A stretch of 64,000 nucleotides of DNA from a virus. Position 1 is the stretch's first letter. Each line of letters starts with the position of its first letter. Location of the stretch: positions 1-64,000 of the IMG/VR virus record IMGVR_UViG_3300010883_000001, one strand, 5' to 3'. The notes beneath the pieces were generated by a model, which saw only the letters and a list, made by a program, of their open reading frames with translations, searched no databases and was not told where the DNA came from. Below, one piece after another: positions 61,087-64,000 of the stretch. Position numbers and translations under genes: made by a program.

Positions 61087-63576
61087 ATGAAAAAAAAGGC
61101 GTTTACCTACAAGCAGGCCTTTGGTGATAGTTTAGAGTATTTTGATGGTGATGATTTAGCTGCTAATGTTTTCATTACAAAGTATGCGTTAACAGATAAG
61201 CACGGAAATATATATGAAAATACTCCGCAACAGATGCATAAAAGGTTAGCTAAAGAATATGCAAGGATAGAAAAAAAATACCCAAACCCGTTAATGGAAG
61301 ATGAAATATTCGAGCTATTTGATAGGTTTAAGTACGTAGTGCCTCAAGGATCACCCATGTCAGGAATAGGGAATGACCATCAGGTCCAGTCAATTTCTAA
61401 CTGTTTTGTAATTGAGTCACCCCATGATTCATACGGAGGTATATGTAAGACAGACCAAGAGTTAGTCCAGATAGCAAAACGTCGAGGGGGGGTGGGTTTT
61501 GATATATCTACAATTCGCCCAAAAGGGCAGACCACACAAAATTGTGCCAGATCGACAGACGGAATAGAAGTTTTTATGGATAGGTTCTCTAATTCGTGTA
61601 GGGAGGTTGCACAAAACGGTCGACGTGGTGCCTTGATGTTATCTATATCTGTTCATCATCCACAAATTCATGATTTTGTAAAGATAAAGCGTAATTTGAC
61701 TCGGGTAACTGGTGCTAATATTTCGATCCGTCTAACGGATGAGTTTATGAATGCTGTAAAGAATGAAACCCTTGTACAGCTAAGATGGCCTGTGGATTCT
61801 AAGGATCCTATTGTCAAAGAGAAGGTTAGCGCTAGCGATTTATGGCATGAGATAATAGAATCAGCCCACGCGTGTGCAGAACCAGGATTATTATTTTGGG
61901 ATAATGCAACCAGCCTTTCACCGGCAGATATCTATTCAGATCAAGGGTTTGGTTCAACGTCAACTAATCCCTGCGGCGAAATCATATTATCACCATATGA
62001 TAGTTGTAGGTTAATGCTGATTAATTTAAAGTCATTTGTTACCGATCCCTTTACTGACAATGCAACATTTGATTTTGATAAATTTTCAACTATTGTAATG
62101 AAGGCACAACGTCTTATGGACGATATGGTTGATATTGAGATTGAACAGATTGATAAGATAATATCAAAAATAAATAAAGATCCAGAGCCAAAAGCTGTAA
62201 AAAATATTGAGTTAAATTTATGGAAAAACATAAGAGATCGCGCAAAACAAGGTCGTAGAACCGGCTTAGGTATAACTGCGGTAGGTGATACATTGGCTGC
62301 GTTGGGAATTAAATACGGATCAGATCAAAGTATTGAAAGTATTGAGTCTATATATCGTTCTTTGGCAATTGCATCATATCGTTCATCATGCCAGTTAGCA
62401 AAAGAGCGTGGTGCTTTTCCTATTCACGATCATGAGCGCGAAGCGAACCACGAGTTTTTAAGTAGGATATTCGCTGCAGACCATGAGATAGAAGTTTTGA
62501 ATAAGACATACGGTAGACGAAACATTGCATTAACAACGACGGCCCCTGCTGGATCTGTATCAGTCTTAACACAGACGTCTTCCGGTATTGAGCCGGCATT
62601 TTTATTAAAATATACGAGAAGAAAAAAGTTAACTGAGAATGATGTTGATCCTCGAGTGGACTTTATAGATGATTCCGGAGATAAATGGCAGGAGTTTGAT
62701 GTTTATCACCATGGATTTAAGCAATGGATGGACGTAACTGGACTAAAGAAGATTACAGATTCTCCTTATTTTGAGGCATGTTCTAATGATATCAACTGGG
62801 TTCAAAAAGTGAAAGTCCAAGCCGCGGCCCAACGGTGGGTTTGTCATGCAATTTCAAATACAACGAACCTCCCTTCTGACACAACCATTGAAACAGTTAA
62901 AGATGTATATATGGCTGGGTGGATATTAGGTTGTAAGGGCGTGACGGTTTATAGGGACGGCTGTAGATCTGGTGTCTTGATAGGTACTAGTGATAAAAAT
63001 GATAACTCAAAAAACCCTGATTTAGTTGAGAATGCTAATAAAAGACCTGATGTATTAGACTGTGAAATCCATAGAGCGACTATTAAAGGTGAAGACTGGA
63101 CAATACTCGTTGGAATAATGAATGATAGACCTTATGAAATATTTGGTGGTCTATCTGAATATGTTGAAATCCCTAAAAAATATGGTCAAGGAAGAATTCG
63201 TAAACGACCAAGAAAAACAATGTTGTCTAAGTATGATTTAACGATAGGAAGAAATGGCGATGAGATAATTATAAAGGATATAGTAAAAGTTTTCGATAAT
63301 CCTAATCATAGTGCTTTTTCGCGAACGTTATCACTTACTTTAAGGCATGGTGTACCTATCCATTATTTAGTAGAACAATTGCAGAAAGATAAGGACGCTG
63401 ACTTGTTTTCACTTTCTAGGGTCATAGCTAGGTGCCTAAAGAAATATATAAAGGATGGAACAAGGGCTGGAAACGGTACTATCACCTGTAACTGTACAAG
63501 TATAGAGCAAAGTAACGTAATATACCAAGAAGGATGCGCGATATGTTTAACTTGCGGCGCATCTAAGTGTGGGTAA
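61087..63576 (+). CDS. nrdJ: Adenosylcobalamin-dependent ribonucleotide reductase (class II, NrdJ)
   Basis: 829 residues from the ATG at 61087; an upstream TTG at 61081 is in frame. Features of the class II enzyme are visible: QSISNCFVIE with an active-site Cys, the radical-site NPCGEIILSPYDSC, TTTAPAGSVS, a TSCPD-like region (about residues 655-730), and a Cys-rich C-terminus with GCAICLTCGASKCG, the usual end of bacterial NrdJ, which relays electrons from thioredoxin. It makes deoxynucleotides without oxygen or an NrdB subunit but needs host vitamin B12. No intein or intron interrupts it. It closes the replication group and is followed by IscU. Confidence 0.93.
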   Translation: MKKKAFTYKQAFGDSLEYFDGDDLAANVFITKYALTDKHGNIYENTPQQMHKRLAKEYARIEKKYPNPLMEDEIFELFDRFKYVVPQGSPMSGIGNDHQVQSISNCFVIESPHDSYGGICKTDQELVQIAKRRGGVGFDISTIRPKGQTTQNCARSTDGIEVFMDRFSNSCREVAQNGRRGALMLSISVHHPQIHDFVKIKRNLTRVTGANISIRLTDEFMNAVKNETLVQLRWPVDSKDPIVKEKVSASDLWHEIIESAHACAEPGLLFWDNATSLSPADIYSDQGFGSTSTNPCGEIILSPYDSCRLMLINLKSFVTDPFTDNATFDFDKFSTIVMKAQRLMDDMVDIEIEQIDKIISKINKDPEPKAVKNIELNLWKNIRDRAKQGRRTGLGITAVGDTLAALGIKYGSDQSIESIESIYRSLAIASYRSSCQLAKERGAFPIHDHEREANHEFLSRIFAADHEIEVLNKTYGRRNIALTTTAPAGSVSVLTQTSSGIEPAFLLKYTRRKKLTENDVDPRVDFIDDSGDKWQEFDVYHHGFKQWMDVTGLKKITDSPYFEACSNDINWVQKVKVQAAAQRWVCHAISNTTNLPSDTTIETVKDVYMAGWILGCKGVTVYRDGCRSGVLIGTSDKNDNSKNPDLVENANKRPDVLDCEIHRATIKGEDWTILVGIMNDRPYEIFGGLSEYVEIPKKYGQGRIRKRPRKTMLSKYDLTIGRNGDEIIIKDIVKVFDNPNHSAFSRTLSLTLRHGVPIHYLVEQLQKDKDADLFSLSRVIARCLKKYIKDGTRAGNGTITCNCTSIEQSNVIYQEGCAICLTCGASKCG

Positions 63577-63586
63577 AGGATAAAAT

Positions 63587-63979
63587 ATGGCATATTCTAA
63601 AAAAGTTATAGATCACTATGAAAACCCTAGAAATGTTGGTGCATTAGACAAGGATGATTTGAGGGTTGGAACAGGATTAGTCGGTGCTCCCGCATGCGGA
63701 GATGTGATGCGCTTACAGATTAAAGTTGATGAAAATGAAAAAATAATAGATGCTAAATTCAAAACATATGGCTGCGGATCCGCAATTGCTGCATCTTCTT
63801 TGTTAACTGAGTGGATAAAAGGACGCACAATAAATGAAGCGCTTGAAATTAAAAATACTGAAATAGTAGAATATCTAAGCTTACCACCAGTAAAAATACA
63901 CTGTTCTGTTTTAGCTGAAGATTCAATACGGGCAGCTATAAAAGATTATAGGAGTAAAGTTAGTGAAGTGGACTACTGA
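63587..63979 (+). CDS. iscU: IscU-type iron-sulfur cluster scaffold
   Basis: 130 residues. It aligns, from memory, with bacterial IscU over nearly its whole length: YSKKVIDHYENPRNVG at the start, Cys37 and Asp39 in GAPACGDV, Cys63 in TYGCGSAIA, LPPVK (99-103, the HscA recognition motif), and His105-Cys106. All cluster ligands are kept, so it should be active. IscU assembles Fe-S clusters with IscS and hands them to targets. No iscS, hscA, hscB or fdx is next to it, so it must depend on host partners. Such close likeness to cellular IscU suggests acquisition from a proteobacterial host, making it a probable auxiliary metabolic gene. Confidence 0.93.
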   Translation: MAYSKKVIDHYENPRNVGALDKDDLRVGTGLVGAPACGDVMRLQIKVDENEKIIDAKFKTYGCGSAIAASSLLTEWIKGRTINEALEIKNTEIVEYLSLPPVKIHCSVLAEDSIRAAIKDYRSKVSEVDY

Positions 63980-64000
63980 GATATCACCCCTCTTAAAAGA
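63963..64000 (+). CDS. Probable start of a further gene at window edge (partial)
   Basis: A GTG at 63963, within the last 17 bases of iscU but in another frame, is preceded by AGGAG at 63950-63954 with eight bases between. The frame (MKWTTEISPLLK) is open to the window end. Overlaps of this size are common in this genome. Too little is present to name a product. Confidence 0.4.
   Translation, partial: MKWTTEISPLLK

Noticed and set aside
1-64000. CRISPR arrays, tRNA genes, integrase or transposons
   Set aside because: No regular direct repeats, cloverleaf-like sequences or DDE/tyrosine recombinase motifs were recognised on either strand by eye; a dedicated tRNA scan was not possible.

Overview
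The window is one continuous stretch of a tailed dsDNA phage genome. The evidence is a T4-type set of head, neck and contractile-tail genes, all on the + strand, tightly packed and often overlapping by a few bases, with no bacterial housekeeping genes. Many proteins resemble those of marine T4-like myoviruses (from memory of the families; no search was possible). Composition is AT-rich, no tRNA was recognised, and no gene-free stretch exceeds 300 bases. The host is not shown directly. A cobalamin-dependent ribonucleotide reductase and a bacterial-type IscU suggest a proteobacterial, possibly aquatic, host. The largest morphogenesis proteins exceed their T4 counterparts (sheaths over 1000 residues, tape measure 1838), so the full genome is probably much larger than this window.

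Layout. 1-11394: large virion or adhesion proteins, namely a partial unrecognised giant protein, an FN3-like protein, a small conserved structural protein, and two proteins sharing a C-terminal motif, one of them with a LamG/concanavalin-like domain. 11398-16100: DNA-processing genes, namely a RuvC-like resolvase, a zinc/Toprim primase and a single-chain SbcD-SbcC (gp47-gp46) fusion. 16090-29844: packaging and head, namely large terminase, portal, prohead protease, scaffold, major capsid protein and several small head-associated genes, with strong terminators after the capsid protein and after a likely decoration protein; a PAS-like protein and a small membrane-anchored protein follow. 29892-39993: neck and tail, namely gp13/14/15-like proteins, two tandem tail sheaths and the tail tube. 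40154-54024: tail assembly chaperone with an apparent +1 frameshift, giant tape measure and baseplate/hub genes. 54078-63979: replication and nucleotide metabolism, namely a minimal family A polymerase, an HD-domain protein, gp32-like SSB, RecA/UvsX, FEN-type nuclease, replicative helicase, class II ribonucleotide reductase and IscU. A further gene seems to start at the right edge.

How the genes work together. Portal, scaffold, protease and capsid protein build the prohead. Terminase fills it. Neck proteins cap it. The tape measure, with its frameshifted chaperone, sets tail length, and tube and sheath polymerise on the baseplate hub. The replication block supplies polymerase, helicase, primase, SSB, recombinase and end-processing nucleases, with NrdJ supplying dNTPs. 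The most notable points are the +1 frameshift joining gp26-like and gp51-like frames, the SbcD-SbcC fusion, the exonuclease-less PolA with Leu at the 762 position and HDA in motif C, the paired giant sheaths, and the phage-borne IscU.
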